From the NCBI GenBank assembly GCA_035771165.1, contig JAWNZC010000291.1, positions 469,001 through 533,000 on the forward strand: a stretch of DNA of 64,000 bases. The letters are read 5' to 3'. The notes beneath the pieces were generated by a model, which saw only the letters and a program-made list of their open reading frames with translations, searched no databases and was not told the origin of the DNA. The stretch is from Paragorgia papillata. Its lineage: Eukaryota > Cnidaria > Anthozoa > Scleralcyonacea > Coralliidae. Each line of letters starts with the position of its first letter. Position 1 is the stretch's first letter. Positions 42,589-57,960 of the stretch are shown piece after piece. The translations under genes were made by a program, and so were the position numbers.

Positions 42589-43757
42589 GTAACAGTCGCA
42601 GTGGTCGCAGTGGTCGCAGTGGTCGCAACAGTCGCAGTGGTCGCAGTGGTCGCAGTGGTCGCAACAGTCGCAGTGGTCGCAGTGGTCGCAGTGGTCGCAA
42701 CGGTCGCAACAGTCGCAGTGGTCGCAGTGGTCGCAGTGGTCGCAACTAATTCCTGCCAGAAGAAGATTTGAATCAACGTTAGAATTTGCAAATTTAGTTT
42801 ATGTCTGTGGTCGCAGTGGTCGCAGTGGTCGCAGTGGTCGCAGTGGTCGCAACGGTCGCAGTGGTCGCAGTGGTCGCAGTGGTCGCAGTGGTCGCAACAG
42901 TCGCAGTGGTCGCAGTGGTCGCAGTGGTCGCAACGGTCGCAACAGTCGCAGTGGTCGCAGTGGTCGCAGTGGTCGCAACTAATTCCTGCCAGAAGAAGAT
43001 TTGAATCAACGTTAGAATTTGCAAATTTAGTTTATGTCTGTGGTCGCAGTGGTCGCAGTGGTCGCAGTGGTCGCAACGGTCGCAGTGGTCGCAACAGTCG
43101 CAGTGGTCGCAGTGGTCGCAACAGTCGCAGTGGTCGCAGTGGTCGCAGTGGTCGCAGTGGTCGCAGTGGTCGCAACGGTCGCAACAGTCGCAGTGGTCGC
43201 AGTGGTCGCAACTAATTCCTGCCAGAAGAAGATTTGAATCGACGTTAGAATTTGCAAATTTAGTTTATGTCTGTGGTCGCAGTGGTCGCAACAGTCGCAG
43301 TGGTCGCAGTGGTCGCAGTGGTCGCAACGGTCGCAGTAGTCGCAGTGGTCGCAGTGGTCGCAGTGGTCGCAGTGGTCGCAACAGTCGCAGTGGTCGCAGT
43401 GGTCGCAGTGGTCGCAACTAATTCCTGCCAGAAGAAGATTTGAATCGACGTTAGAATTTGCAAATTTAGTTTATGTCTGTGGTCGCAGTGGTCGCAGTGG
43501 TCGCAGTGGTCGCAGTGGTCGCAACAGTCGCAGTGGTCGCAGTGGTCGCAACGGTCGCAGTGGTCGCAGTGGTCGCAACAGTCGCAGTGGTCGCAACAGT
43601 CGCAACAGTCGCAGTGGTCGCAGTGGTCGCAGTGGTCGCAACGGTCGCAGTGGTCGCAACAGTCGCAGTGGTCGCAATAGTCGCAGTGGTCGCAACTAAT
43701 TCCTGCCAGAAGAAGATTTGAGTCGACGTTAGAATTTGCAAATTTAGTTTATGTCTG
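42589..43757. repeat. Higher-order minisatellite: 9-bp GTCGCAGTG units in five blocks
   Basis: Blocks of GTCGCAGTG/GTCGCAACG/GTCGCAACA are each closed by the same 65-bp spacer starting AACTAATTCCTGCCAGAAGA. Spacers begin at 42,744, 42,977, 43,210, 43,416 and 43,694, so periods are 233, 233, 206 and 278 bp, differing by multiples of nine. Confidence 0.95.
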
Positions 43758-44084
43758 TGAACAAGTTGTTAACAAGTTGTAACAATGTTGTTATTTCATC
43801 AAGTTGCTACAAGGTTGTCGCCGCAAACTTGTAGCAACTTTACATTCAGGCGATATCAGACTTGTTGGGACAATTGTAACAAGTCTGATGAAGTCGTCAA
43901 CGGTACCTTGTTACAAGATGCTAACAAATTGTTCCGCAGGTTGGTTGTTGTTTTAGGCAGAGATTTGTGAACTGTTGAAAACACACATTTATGAATTTAA
44001 TTTTACCAATAAAATCCTGGATGTGTACAACTCAATCATTTTAAGCCCACGTGTCCTATTAAAAAGTTCTATATATGCTTCTCA

Positions 44085-44375
44085 AACTCATTAATAATTC
44101 ATGAGCCGAAAACAAAGGAAATCAGTACCGAGACGGTGGTTTGGATATCGGAGGAAGAAATTACATAAATTAAGCCAACTTTCGCCCCGATTTTCTCTTA
44201 AAATACTGATCTGTTTGAGAAGCTATATCATACACTCGGAAGAATGTTTCATCAGGATTCCAAACACCTCGAAATTTGTTAAAAAACCTCGGCTTCGCCT
44301 CGGTTTTCAACAAAAGTCTCGGTGTTTGGATATCCTGATGAAACACTCCTCCTCGTGTATGATATATTACTTAAA
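44085..44375 (+). repeat. Dispersed fold-back repeat (full copy)
   Basis: Fuller copy of the sequence at 24,612-24,825, with an internal inverted pair (GTTTCATCAGGATTCCAAAC and GTTTGGATATCCTGATGAAAC) and CCTCGGCTTCGCCTCGG. Confidence 0.78.
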
Positions 44376-44596
44376 ACACATACAGCACTCTGAACAACAA
44401 ACACTTAAATTTTTTGTCGTTTGTAAAATATCTTTTCTTGCATGAAGAATAAAATCCTACAAAATGAGAAAATTTAGTTTAAAGTTTTTGTTTATGGTTA
44501 AGGACGTAATTTGATTTCCCCTTGCTTATAAAGTCTCACTATTCATGAAAATTTGAAGAGGAGTAAACTTTAAATGAAATACAAATCGAAATATAG

Positions 44597-47500
44597 TAAG
44601 ATAGATAGATAGATAGATAGTCTTTATTTTAACAACGTCAGCAAAGGCTGATTTCCACGAAGGGCGTGTATAAGGAAACAAGAAATTAAATTTACATACA
44701 GTGCAGAAAACTAAATAACTTTTAAAATAACTAACAAATGGTAATGTCAATATAAAGTGAAGATAGATATTGTTACATACTTTTATGAGTAGCAATTTTT
44801 CTCACGAATAATGAGAGCGATTTGCTCTCCCTAATTTCTGTAGGTAACGAATTCCATATGGATGCCCCATCAAACATGAATCTCTTTTTCATATTATTTG
44901 TACGTGGCTGTGGCAAGCAAAGAGTTGTAGCTATGTCTCGCAAATTATGATTTGTGACTTCCTTTTTATAAGTGAAAAGATTTGAGAGGGATTTCGGGCC
45001 CAGCTCATTCAACACTTTAAACACTGATTTTGCTTTGGCCTTTCGCCTTTGTGTTTGGAGTAGTTCCCATCCTAGCGCATTTAGTGCAACGCTATGATCT
45101 ACATCATTACCCATACCTGCTATAATTCGAGCTGATCTGTTATGAAGTTTTTGTAAATATTTGGACTGTGTGTCACCAAATACATTCCAAACTTCACAAC
45201 AGTAGTTGAAATATGGGTGGACAATAGCATTATACACAGAAAGTAGCGTATCTTTGTCAACAAATTCTCTTAAGCGCCGGATGGCAGATATCCCCGAAGA
45301 GATTTTTTTGCTAATATTTTCAGTATTTCGTTTCCAAGACAAATGCTGGTCAATTGTTACTCCAAGAGTCTTGCATTCATACACACGTTTAATAGGTTTG
45401 TTTTCGATAATGATATTTGGTTGTGTATGCGAAACATTTCTCAATAGTGGTTTTGATGCAATAAGCATAAATTCAGTTTTGGCCACATTAAGGCTAAGTT
45501 TGTTAGCTATTAACCATTCTTTGAGGTTATCCAAATCAGAGTTCATTGCAGTTTGAACATCATCCATCGTCTCACCAGTGGCCGTCAAGTTTGTGTCATC
45601 GGCAAACAATCGTGGCACTGTCTTACTTAAACATTCAGGCAAATCATTAATGTAAAGCAAAAAGAATAATGGTCCTAGTATGGAGCCCTGAGGCACACCA
45701 CACTTGACAGGCTGTTCTGACGACATTAATCCATTTACCTGACATTTCTGACTACGATCAGTAAGATATGATTTTAGTAGTGAAAGTGCTTTTCCTTTAA
45801 TTCCGTGTAGTTCCATTTTTCGTAGTAAAATGTTGTGATTAACGGTATCAAAAGCTTTTTTAAGATCTATAAATACAACTAGGTTGAACATTTTCCTATC
45901 CATATTTACATACCAGCTATTTGTGCAATCTAGTAGTGCTGTTGCGGTAGAATGAAATTTGCGAAAACCAAATTGTTTTTCAGATAAAAGGTCATTTTCC
46001 TTTAAATAATCGTATAGTTGCTCATAAATCATTCTTTCCATTACTTTACTTATAGCTGGCAAAACAGAGATAGGTCGATAGTTACTTGCTATATTTCGGT
46101 GGCCACTTTTATAAAGTGGTATTACCCTAGCTGTTTTCCATTCATTGAAAAGAGCATAGTGTAATAGATTGATTAAAGATATATGTCAGTGAACTTGAAA
46201 TAACAGGTGATGCTATCTTAAGAATCTTACTGGAGATTTTATCAGTGCCAGTGGCTTTGGAACTAGACAGGCACTGTAAGCGACGATAAATGTTGTTGAC
46301 AGTTACATCCTTAAATTCTATGAACTCGGATTTGGCAGTCTTAACAAACTTTTCAAAATTGCAGCCTGATGTGCCTATTTTGTCAGCTAGTTCAATTCCA
46401 ATGGTTGAGAAGAACTTATTGAAGCCTTCAGCTATCTCCTGAGGATTGGTTAAATTAATTCCATTTAAACTTAGTTCATTTATGCTTGTAGTTGTATTTT
46501 TCCTACCAAGCAGAGTATTAATGGTTTTCCAAGCCTCCTTAGGATTAAATTTTTGACCAGCAATTTTCTTAGAGTAATACTCTGTCTTAGCATTTCTTAG
46601 TTCTTGATTTGCTTTGTTTCTTGCTTTCTTATAGTTTAGCCAGTCTGTCTCTAGGTTAGTAATAATGGCTTTTCGTTTCAATTTGTCTCTTTCAGTAATC
46701 AGCATTTTAACATTACTTGTCACCCAAGGATTACTTTTTGGTTTAATCTTTTTATTCTGAAGTGGTGCATGCTTGTTTAACACTTCAAAAAACAAATCCT
46801 TCCAAATTTGCCACATACTATGTGTATCTTCCGCAAAAAAGTAAATATACTCCCAGGGTTGATTCAATAGATCCTCAAGAAACTTTTGATCATTAAATTT
46901 TTTCATATTTCTGAACTCAATAATATTTTCCTTGTGTTTTTCAGTATAATTGATTTTTCTAATTGCATAGATCATGCTATGGTCACTGATTCCAGTATGG
47001 ATAACACCAGAGTCAGAAATTATCTCTGGTTTATTTGTAACAAAATGATCAAGGAGGCTGGCAGTTGTCATTGTTACTCGTGTAGTTTCACTAATCAACT
47101 GAGACAATTGATATAACTCATATATTGTTTTCAATTTTTTAGTTGGTTGATCTGGATTTGCCTTTAATAAATCACAGTTTAGGTCACCAAGAATATATAA
47201 TTCTTTGTTTTCGTCATCTAAAGATTTAATTAAATTTTCTAAGTGGGTGAAAAATCAGATGTTGTATTTGGTGGTCTATAAATTGTAGTAACAAGAAATG
47301 GATGACTATGAGGTTTATTGATTTCTATGCAGACGGCTTCTAAGTCAGGTGGGACAATATCATTTCTGACACGGTAGTTTATAGAGCTACGCAAGTAAAT
47401 ACAAACGCCACCTCCATTTCTTGATCTGTCTTTTCTGATAATATCGTAACCATCCAAATGTATCAAATTATCAGTAATAGTTGAATCAAGCCTGGTTTCA

Positions 47501-47670
47501 TTGAAGGCAAGCAAATCAATGTATTGCTTAGACATTGAAATATTGATTTCATCAAATTGTTTGGGCAAGCTAACAATGTTTAGAAAAGCCATTTTAAAAC
47601 CTTTTTCATTTGGGATTGAATTTAAACTATCAGAAAAATTGCTACTCATGTTCTCTGTTGACAGAATACT
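44597..47670 (-). mobile_element. CR1/L2-like non-LTR retrotransposon, decayed
   Basis: Minus-strand element with endonuclease then reverse transcriptase and a 3-prime tail of TATC repeats (44,597-44,622). The reading frame is broken at least twice. The 5-prime part seems to stop at the fold-back at 47,660-47,770. It sits inside the 9.66-kb TIR element. Confidence 0.88.
44773..47670 (-). pseudogene. Retrotransposon ORF2: AP endonuclease and reverse transcriptase, frameshifted
   Basis: Nicks DNA and copies its RNA at the target. 47,670-47,239: endonuclease N-terminal half (MAFLNIVSLPKQFDE, FNETRLD, GGGVCIYLRSS, TTIYRPPN). A frameshift near 47,240 leads to the rest (YILGDLNCD, SLLDHFVTN, GISDHSMIY) and the thumb-linker region down to 46,142. 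Another shift near 46,150-46,180 precedes 46,062-44,773 with RT motifs GFRKFHST, FIDLKKAFDTVNH, GVPQGSILGPLFFLLYINDL and LFADDTN (catalytic aspartates present), ending at TAA near 44,773. Inactive as it stands. Confidence 0.9.
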
Positions 47671-47770
47671 GCCGAAAATATTTAACGTAGTTTCTAACGT
47701 TTCGAGCGAAGGCCCTTCGTCAGAGAGAAACGTGAAGAAACGTTTGAAACTACGTTCAATATTTTCGGCA
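47660..47770. repeat. Fold-back with GAAGGGCCTTC centre
   Basis: TACTGCCGAAAATATTTAAC and its complement flank a centre reading CGAAGGCCCTTCGTCAGAG. Related short motif at about 10,541-10,570. It coincides with the 5-prime end of the retrotransposon homology. Confidence 0.75.
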
Positions 47771-47896
47771 GTACTCAAACCTTACTATATTTCGACACTG
47801 CCTACGCTTTTCACTGCAGTTTGAAATGAGATACTAAGTCAAATCACACGTGGTATGCAGAACATGAACTATTAGAAGTCAGGGCCGTCAAGACCA

Positions 47897-48345
47897 GGTG
47901 TCACGGTCTCAGCGATCCCCCAGTCTGAGTTATCCCCTAAGACCAACTGCGCAGTTATCCCCTGTTTTTCTGCATTGATATTGTCGTTTATCTAACTCAA
48001 AAAATACGTATAATCATGGAAACCATACTTTTATCACGTTCTTTTAAACATTTGGTCGCAAGGTAATCAATATCGTAAGTATAAATATAAAACGTCTGTG
48101 ATTATTACGAATGTCAATACCATGTAACTCATGTAAATAATAGTTCGCTAAGCTTTCGTCTCCCTAAACTCGATATACTTCATCAGAGCATAAAAGAACG
48201 TGATAAAAGTATGGTTTCCATGATTATACGTATTTTTTGAGTTAGATAAACGACAATATCAATGAAGAAAAGCAGAGGATAACTGCGCAGTTGGTCTTAG
48301 GGGATAACTCAGACTGGGGGATCACTGAGACCGTGACACCGGGAT
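47897..48345. mobile_element. MITE with TIRs of about 150 bp
   Basis: GGTGTCACGGTCTCAGCGAT and its complement CACTGAGACCGTGACACC mark the ends; arms stay complementary for about 150 bp through AAGACCAACTGCGCAGTTAT and ACGTATAATCATGGAAACCA. The central 120 bp is single copy. Confidence 0.85.
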
Positions 48346-48354
48346 GGTTCCATG

Positions 48355-50230
48355 AACAGCGTGTGTCTCGCGATATTTGTGTCGACTTATTTTAATACCA
48401 AATTCAATAGCATTTAGTAGCGCAAACAGTTTTAAATTTCTGTTGAACTCTGCCTCTCGTCGTTCGGTTATATTTTGCCGCGCGCGTGAAATCTCGGCAT
48501 ACGAAAGCCCAGAGGCTAACTAACTGTTCAGTGAACGTAACAAAGCATGTATAGCAGTGACAACAAACTAAAAGAAGAGATATATCGAAATGCATGCCCG
48601 GCGAGCGGCTCACCTATAGGAAATGCGTATATGTATTCTAGAGCGCTATTATTTGATCGCGCCATTGTAGCAGAGCATAGTTAATATATATCAGCAGACA
48701 GTCGTTACGACGAGAAATGTCATAACGTATTTCGAGATATCTCTGCTTAACCGACGTTTGGTAGACGTTCGTCAAGCTCATTGCTCGGACGAACGTCCAC
48801 CAAAACAACTTATTATATATCTTCTTAGTTTCTGCTACATGCTTTGTTATACGTTTAACGAAATTAGTTAGCCTCTGGGCTAGAGACATCTTCTCTTTCG
48901 TATGCCGAGATTTCAATGCAACCGAACGTCGATACCTAATTTACATTGCAAGCCAGAGTTCAACAGAAATTTAAAACTGTTTCCGCTACTAAATGCTATT
49001 GAATTTGAATTTTACTACCAAGTAAAATAAGTCGATACAAGAATGGTCCAAAACATAGTCAGTCCATGTTTTACCCTACGCCGTCAATTCTATGCTAATG
49101 GACTTCCTGTGCTTAAAATGCCTTGCGCCGATTCTTATCATTTATCCTTAAAATTCCACTTGGGTGTGTCGGCGCTTGGTATTGTTATTAAACCGTCGTT
49201 AAATAAATTGTCACTAGTGTAAGATAAGAATATGAGAAGCATGTCATTTTTGCAAAAATCATATATATGTGTTGTTATACTACCCCTATTTACAAATACT
49301 TTGTTTCAGCAAAAACATGGACTGGACTATTTTTTATACTATTTTTTGGATCAATTTTTGCGTCTCATTTTTCATCTCAATTTTTTTGGTGAAAACTCTA
49401 CCATTTGTTATTAGGCTCACAATGACCAAAGTCGCTGAATTTTATCTCTGCCTTGTAAATTTATCCGCGTGTATCTAGGTCTTAAACTGCGTGTGTTTCG
49501 CGACACTTGTAACTTATTTTACTACCAAATCCAATAGCATTTAGTAATGTAGCAGTTTTAATTTTCTGTTGAGCTGTGGGTATGCAATGTAAATTAGGTG
49601 TTATTCGTTCCGTTCGGTTGTATTTGGCCGCGCGCGCAAAGTCTCTGGGGTGTCTCTACAGCCCAGAGGCTAACTATAATCTTGTTAGTAAACGTAACAA
49701 AGTAACAAACTATTAAGAAGAGATATCTCGAAATGCATGCCCTCTCGGTCACTATGATTTGATCGCGCCATTGTGTCGGCTAGCCTACAAAATATAGCTA
49801 TGTGAACGAGAGAGTCGTTGCGACGAGAAATGTCATACGTTATGCTGAACAAGACGGCACAAACTCACGTGAGTTAGAGCGCATGCATATTTATGATTTA
49901 TTTTGCCATGCATGTATGCATTTTAACTAATTACATGTGAATTATTTATTTGTTGGGCTAAAAGGCTTTTTAAATAAGACCCCCTAGTGGAAGATATATT
50001 CATCAATCTATTTACATATAATCAGTTCAAAACAACTAAAAGAAGAGATATCTCGAAATGCATGCCCTGCGAGCGGCTCACCCATAGGAAATGCGTATAT
50101 GTATTCTAGATCGCTATTATTTGATCGCGCCATTGTGTCGGCTTAAGACAAAAAAAATAGTCCAATAGTCCAGTCCATGTTTTACCCTATGCCGATTTAT
50201 ATAAACTTTATATTAAAACGCACCATCGCA
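48355..50230. repeat. Cluster of related fold-back repeats (three partial arms)
   Basis: 48,360-48,650 is inverted at 48,800-49,060 (CCAAATTCAATAGCATTTAG, AAGAAGAGATAT..CGAAATGCATGC) and repeated directly at 49,470-49,760 and, in part, 50,035-50,140. CCATGTTTTACCCTA ends occur at 49,062 and 50,175 and inverted at about 49,310. Probably nested copies of one long-TIR element. No coding evidence. Confidence 0.7.
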
Positions 50231-51478
50231 CGCGTAAATAAAATAAGTTCAAAATTATCGCATATTCTCCGAAAGAAAATAAATATAATATGAATATAAT
50301 ATCTTTTTTTTTTGGTCGTGCTTTTTTCGTCGCCGACCATCACACATAAAGTTTAATATAGGCGCTTTTTGTGAAGTCTGAAAGGAGGTCATTTTGAACT
50401 TATATAACCAGCGAAGACCATGTAGGTGCATATTAAATGTAGCCAGCAGAGCTGGCGTTTGAGGAGCGCGGTTGTCACTAGTACTCTTGAAAACCTTGTT
50501 TTGTACTTTGTAACGCAACCTAAGATCGGACCACACATTTAGTTGGTTTTTTTTTGAAAGATTGAGACTAGAGATAAATTAACTGATTGGCGCTTTCCGA
50601 CGTGTGCCTTTGGCATAAATTCCAATGACCGCCAATGCATCCTTTAAAAAACATTTCACAAGACTTTCTGTCTCTACTGTAATATCATCAGATCTCCCCA
50701 CTTCCGAGTGAAAAGCCTGTACAAGAGTTAATCCTTTTCCATGTAGGGTTTTGTCATTAATTAACGAGTAAAATCGTCTGACATTATCGGGAAGCCAGAC
50801 TATAAACTACAGTACATAACTCATAAGACTATTAAAATCTCATGGTACAGGATAATTAATATTCTGTAATATTGATATTCTCTGTAGTGTAAACTGACGG
50901 AACCACCTTGGCCTTGCGAAAATATATGTTGTTCGGAAGTTAAATGAACTGATAGTGATTTGCCATACTTTCAAACCAGAGCCGCCGGTGGTTTTTGACA
51001 ACGTTATTCTATCTAGCCACTACGGTTAAACGTGTAATTGATCAGAAATGTTGAGATAAATTAACTAATTTATATAAGTTTTTTTCCGACTTTTCCCGTT
51101 GGCAAACATTTAAGATCCGACGCTCATTCAACACGAGACACATAGAACTATCTTTTTACTTACAACTCACTTATGAACGAATCATACACTGGAAATTGAC
51201 CAATGCTATACTTTAGAACAACGCAATATTCAGGCTTACCTTTTCCATATGTTAATTTAAATGTGTTCCAATAAAGCAGAGGTGCAGAGTATCCAAACTG
51301 GTGTAGCAGTTTAACGCTGTCGTTTGAGGAAGATACGAACAACGAAGTAAAGAATGTGAAGTGCGCGCTTCTCGCCACAGGATACGTTGAAAATAATTAT
51401 TGATTGGCTGCGACCACTGCGACTTTTTACTTTCATTGACCAATCACAATCGGCGTTCCGAGCACTGCGAGCTTACTG
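50231..51478. other. Right flank inside the 9.66-kb element
   Basis: No recognisable gene. A partial fold-back core lies at about 50,762-50,800. Close to the right terminus, 51,406-51,423 reads, on the minus strand, GTCGCAGTGGTCGCAGCC, matching the minisatellite at 42.6-43.7 kb. Confidence 0.6.
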
Positions 51479-51780
51479 GATCATTTGGCTGCTTTAGATG
51501 CTTTAGACTGGAAGCCACTTAAAACGGAAAGAATAAAGGTTAAGTCAAAACTGATGTTTAAATTGTTGAATAAAATGGGTCCTAAATCACTTACTGATTT
51601 ATTTACTTTCAAAAGTGAAATGACAAATTATGAACTTCGAGATATTGAAAGTACTCTTTGCTTACCACAACCGCGTACTAATAGCATGAAAAAAAGTAAT
51701 TTTGTTATTGTACACGGCCCTTGTGGAAATCAGCCTAGGTTGACAATGGTTAGCGTGTTTAAATAAAGTTTTCTATCTAT
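51479..51780 (+). pseudogene. LINE reverse-transcriptase 3-prime fragment, right piece
   Basis: DHLAALDALDWKPLKTERIK, then LNKMGPKSLTDLFTFKSEMT and STLCLPQPRTNSMKK match the C-terminal part of the ORF at 44,773-46,062 at clear but lower identity, followed by AATAAAG and a TCTATCTATCTA tail. The last 25 or so codons are out of the family frame. An almost identical copy is at 62,941-63,290. Confidence 0.88.
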
Positions 51781-51807
51781 CTAATGCCAAACGCAAGCCA
51801 AACGTCA

Positions 51808-52350
51808 TATTGTTTATTTGTGGCGCTTGTGGTAATATGTTAGTTAATTACTACGCGGGCGACAAATAAGCAACATGCCCACCAGATATCATGTTATTGC
51901 CTTATTTATGTAATTTAGTCTTCTACCTATACGTACGGAAAGAGAAAGGCAACACGTTCGCTCGGCTTTGCTCTAGACTCTAGCCTGTAGTTCAGGGTTT
52001 ATTGGTTCTATTTTCCTTTATGTATTTTAGATATGACTGATAGGGTTATCCAGTATAAATAAAGTTAGTTTAGTTTACTCATGGACCAATGAGGGATGGT
52101 CCTTACTGGACTTCTGAGGATAACAGTTTAGATATATTAACTGATAGAGTTATCCAGTATAAATAAGGTTAGTTTAGTTTAGATGTGTCGATTCGATAAG
52201 TCCTATCCAAGTCTGAATTGTATGGGATTTACAACGGCTCTCGCGTGACCTTGTAAATACCAATACAGCTGCCGCTCATATATTATATATAATAATATAC
52301 ACTAATACTTATATGTTATTTAAACACCTATAGGTTTCGTCTTTGGTTAT
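51808..52350 (+). promoter_or_regulatory. Gene C upstream block shared with genes B and D
   Basis: Homologous to 63,317-63,867 over almost its whole length, and to gene B at both ends. Contains two copies of a GTTATCCAGTATAAATAA motif (about 52,045 and 52,149). Whether any of this is the promoter cannot be told from sequence. Confidence 0.4.
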
Positions 52351-55760
<3,410 letters not shown>

Positions 55761-56867
55761 TGTTCAGAGAAGAGGATGACCCGTGTCCAATAGTTTAAAG
55801 GGGAAGAGCAACAAAAATTACAAGTACACATTTTTAATTTCTGATTAACAAACTTTCTTTCGATGGTAATCCAAGTAAACAAAACAACTCTTGTGCCGAA
55901 CAACATCACTAATTTCGACAAAAGACAATCTTGCCGTTCGACATCTTGTTGTAAGACCTTGCCTAATTAACTGACGTCACGAGCTGGGTAAACATGATGA
56001 AACTTATTCTTCTGGCAGCTGAATTTCTGTGGTATGTTTTTAAAGTGTTGTGGTTTAATCAAGAATGAAAATCATCTATGTATAAAAATGAGTTTCAGAC
56101 TTATATATGTGAAAGTATGGCTAACTAAAGTTTTCGCTTTACCCAGCTTGTGACGTCACATACATATCAAAAATGTATCCAAGATGGCAGATACTGATTC
56201 AGATTAGCAACAACTTTAAAAGTGCAATTAAGCTGTTTTATTGGAATACTTTGGGTCTAAATAACACACTAGATTGTATCTTCATGTCATTGGTTTGCTT
56301 TGGAAATTTTTTGTTTTTGTTGCCCATCCCCTTTAACTCAACTTTATATTAAACAAAATACTTTTTGTTGATAGCCGAATAGCCGAAGAGCTAAACTAGA
56401 TTTTGATATAAACCATAAACATGTATTATGTAGTTCTATTGAATATAAAATATATAAATGGTGTTCAGAGAAGAGGACGACTCATGCTTAATAGTTTAAT
56501 TTTTATTCAACTAAATAACTTTTGTGGTTCAGACGTTCAGTAACCGTGAGCATCCTTAATCCTCATAGATTTTTGTCAGGTTTAAGCTTGCCATTTCTAG
56601 TGATGATTAAAACGATTGATCGAAAGGTTTGAAAATCTTAATTCATTGCCCTTGCCATCGTCAATCATATCTAGTTTTCAAATACGAACCACTTTTGGCG
56701 TCGCATATCCGGCTCTCGTTTTCTCCGGAAATTGATCTCGCCGCTCAGCAGCACTACGGAAATCACTGAAATTGTGGAATGTGGCGAAAAATTCGAACGC
56801 CTACAGAAGGTCAACGAACGTTGACATTTGCTGAAAGTTTTCAAGATAAGTTTGATAAACTAATGTG

Positions 56868-57156
56868 ACGAAGGAAGGAGGGAGGGAAAGAAGGAAGAAG
56901 GAAAGGAAGGAGGGAAGGAAGGAAGGAAGGAAGGAAGGAAGGAAGGAAGGAAGGAAGGAAGGAAGGAAGGAAGGAAGGAAGGAAGGAAGGAAGGAAGGAA
57001 GGAAGGAAGGAAGGAAGGAAGGAAGGAAGGAAGGAAGGAAGGAAGGAAGGAAGGAAGGAAGGAAGGAAGGAAGGAAGGAAGGAGGGAGGGAGGGAGTGAG
57101 TGAGTGAGTGAGAGAGGGATGGGGAGAAGGAAGGAAGAAAGGAAGAAAGGAAGAAA

Positions 57157-57197
<41 letters not shown>

Positions 57198-57883
57198 GAA
57201 GGAAGGAAGGAAGGAAGGAAGGAAGGAAGGAAGGAAGGAAGGAAGGAAGGAAGGAAGGAAGGAAGGAAGGAAGGAAGGAAGGAAGGAAGGAAGGAAGGAA
57301 GGAAGGAAGGAAGGAAGGAAGGAAGGAAGGAAGGAAGGAAGGAAGGAAGGAAGGAAGGAAGGAAGGAAGGAAGGAAGGAAGGAAGGAAGGAAGGAAGGAA
57401 GGAAGGAAAGGAAGGAAGGAAGGAAGGAAGGAAGGAAGGAAGGAAGGAAGGAAGGAAGGAAGGAAGGAAGGAAGGAAGGAAGGAAGGAAGGAAGGAAGGA
57501 AGGAAGGAAGGAAGGAAGGAAGGAAGGAAGGAAGGAAGGAAGGAAGGAAGGAAGGAAGGAAGGAAGGAAGGAAGGAAGGAAGGAAGGAAGGAAGGAAGGA
57601 AGGAAGGAAGGAAGGAAGGAAGGAAGGAAGGAAGGAAGGAAGGAAGGAAGGAAGGAAGGAAGGAAGGAAGGAAGGAAGGAAGGAAGGAAGGAAGGAAGAA
57701 GGAAGGAAGGAAGGAAAGGAAGGAAGGAAGGAAGGAAGGAAGGAAGGAAGGAAGGAAGGAAGGAAGGAAGGAAGGAAGGAAGGAAGGAAGGAAGGAAGGA
57801 AGGAAGGAAGGAAAAGGAAGGAAGGAAGGAAGGAAGGAAAGAAGGAAGGAAAGAAGGAAAGAAAGAAGGAAGAAAGAAAGAAA

Positions 57884-57931
<48 letters not shown>

Positions 57932-57960
57932 GAAGAAAGGAAGAAAGAAAGAAAGAAAGA
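56868..57960. repeat. (GAAG)n/(GAAA)n microsatellite, unit 3, left part
   Basis: Nearly 1.1 kb of GGAA units with a GAGT interruption at about 57,095-57,110 and a GAAA-rich right end. It continues at 62,118 on the far side of the retrotransposon. Confidence 0.97.

Larger units (their letters stand above)
41820..51478. mobile_element. 9,659-bp TIR element inserted in the LINE fragment, 8-bp target duplication
   Basis: GATCATTT is repeated at 41,812-41,819 and 51,479-51,486. Just inside, AGCTCGCAGTGCTCGGAA at the left is mirrored exactly at the right end; full ends are about 23 bp with two mismatches. Unit 3 has the uninterrupted site (GTAGATCATCTGGTTGCTTT at about 62,983). The 8-bp duplication is hAT-like. 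The interior holds a Harbinger-like MITE, a 9-bp minisatellite, a CR1/L2-like LINE and large fold-backs, but I see no transposase, so it is either a non-autonomous carrier grown by nested insertion or one whose transposase has decayed. Confidence 0.82.

Noticed and set aside
42462..43741. Frames of AVVAVVATV or TATTATVAT type
   Set aside because: Products of the 9-bp GTCGCAGTG minisatellite. The spacers contribute the apparent C-termini NSCQKKI.
51485..51766. Independent gene of 93 codons, repeated at 63,062-63,274
   Set aside because: It is the C-terminal end of a CR1/L2-like reverse-transcriptase ORF, truncated upstream and followed by the element's TCTA tail.
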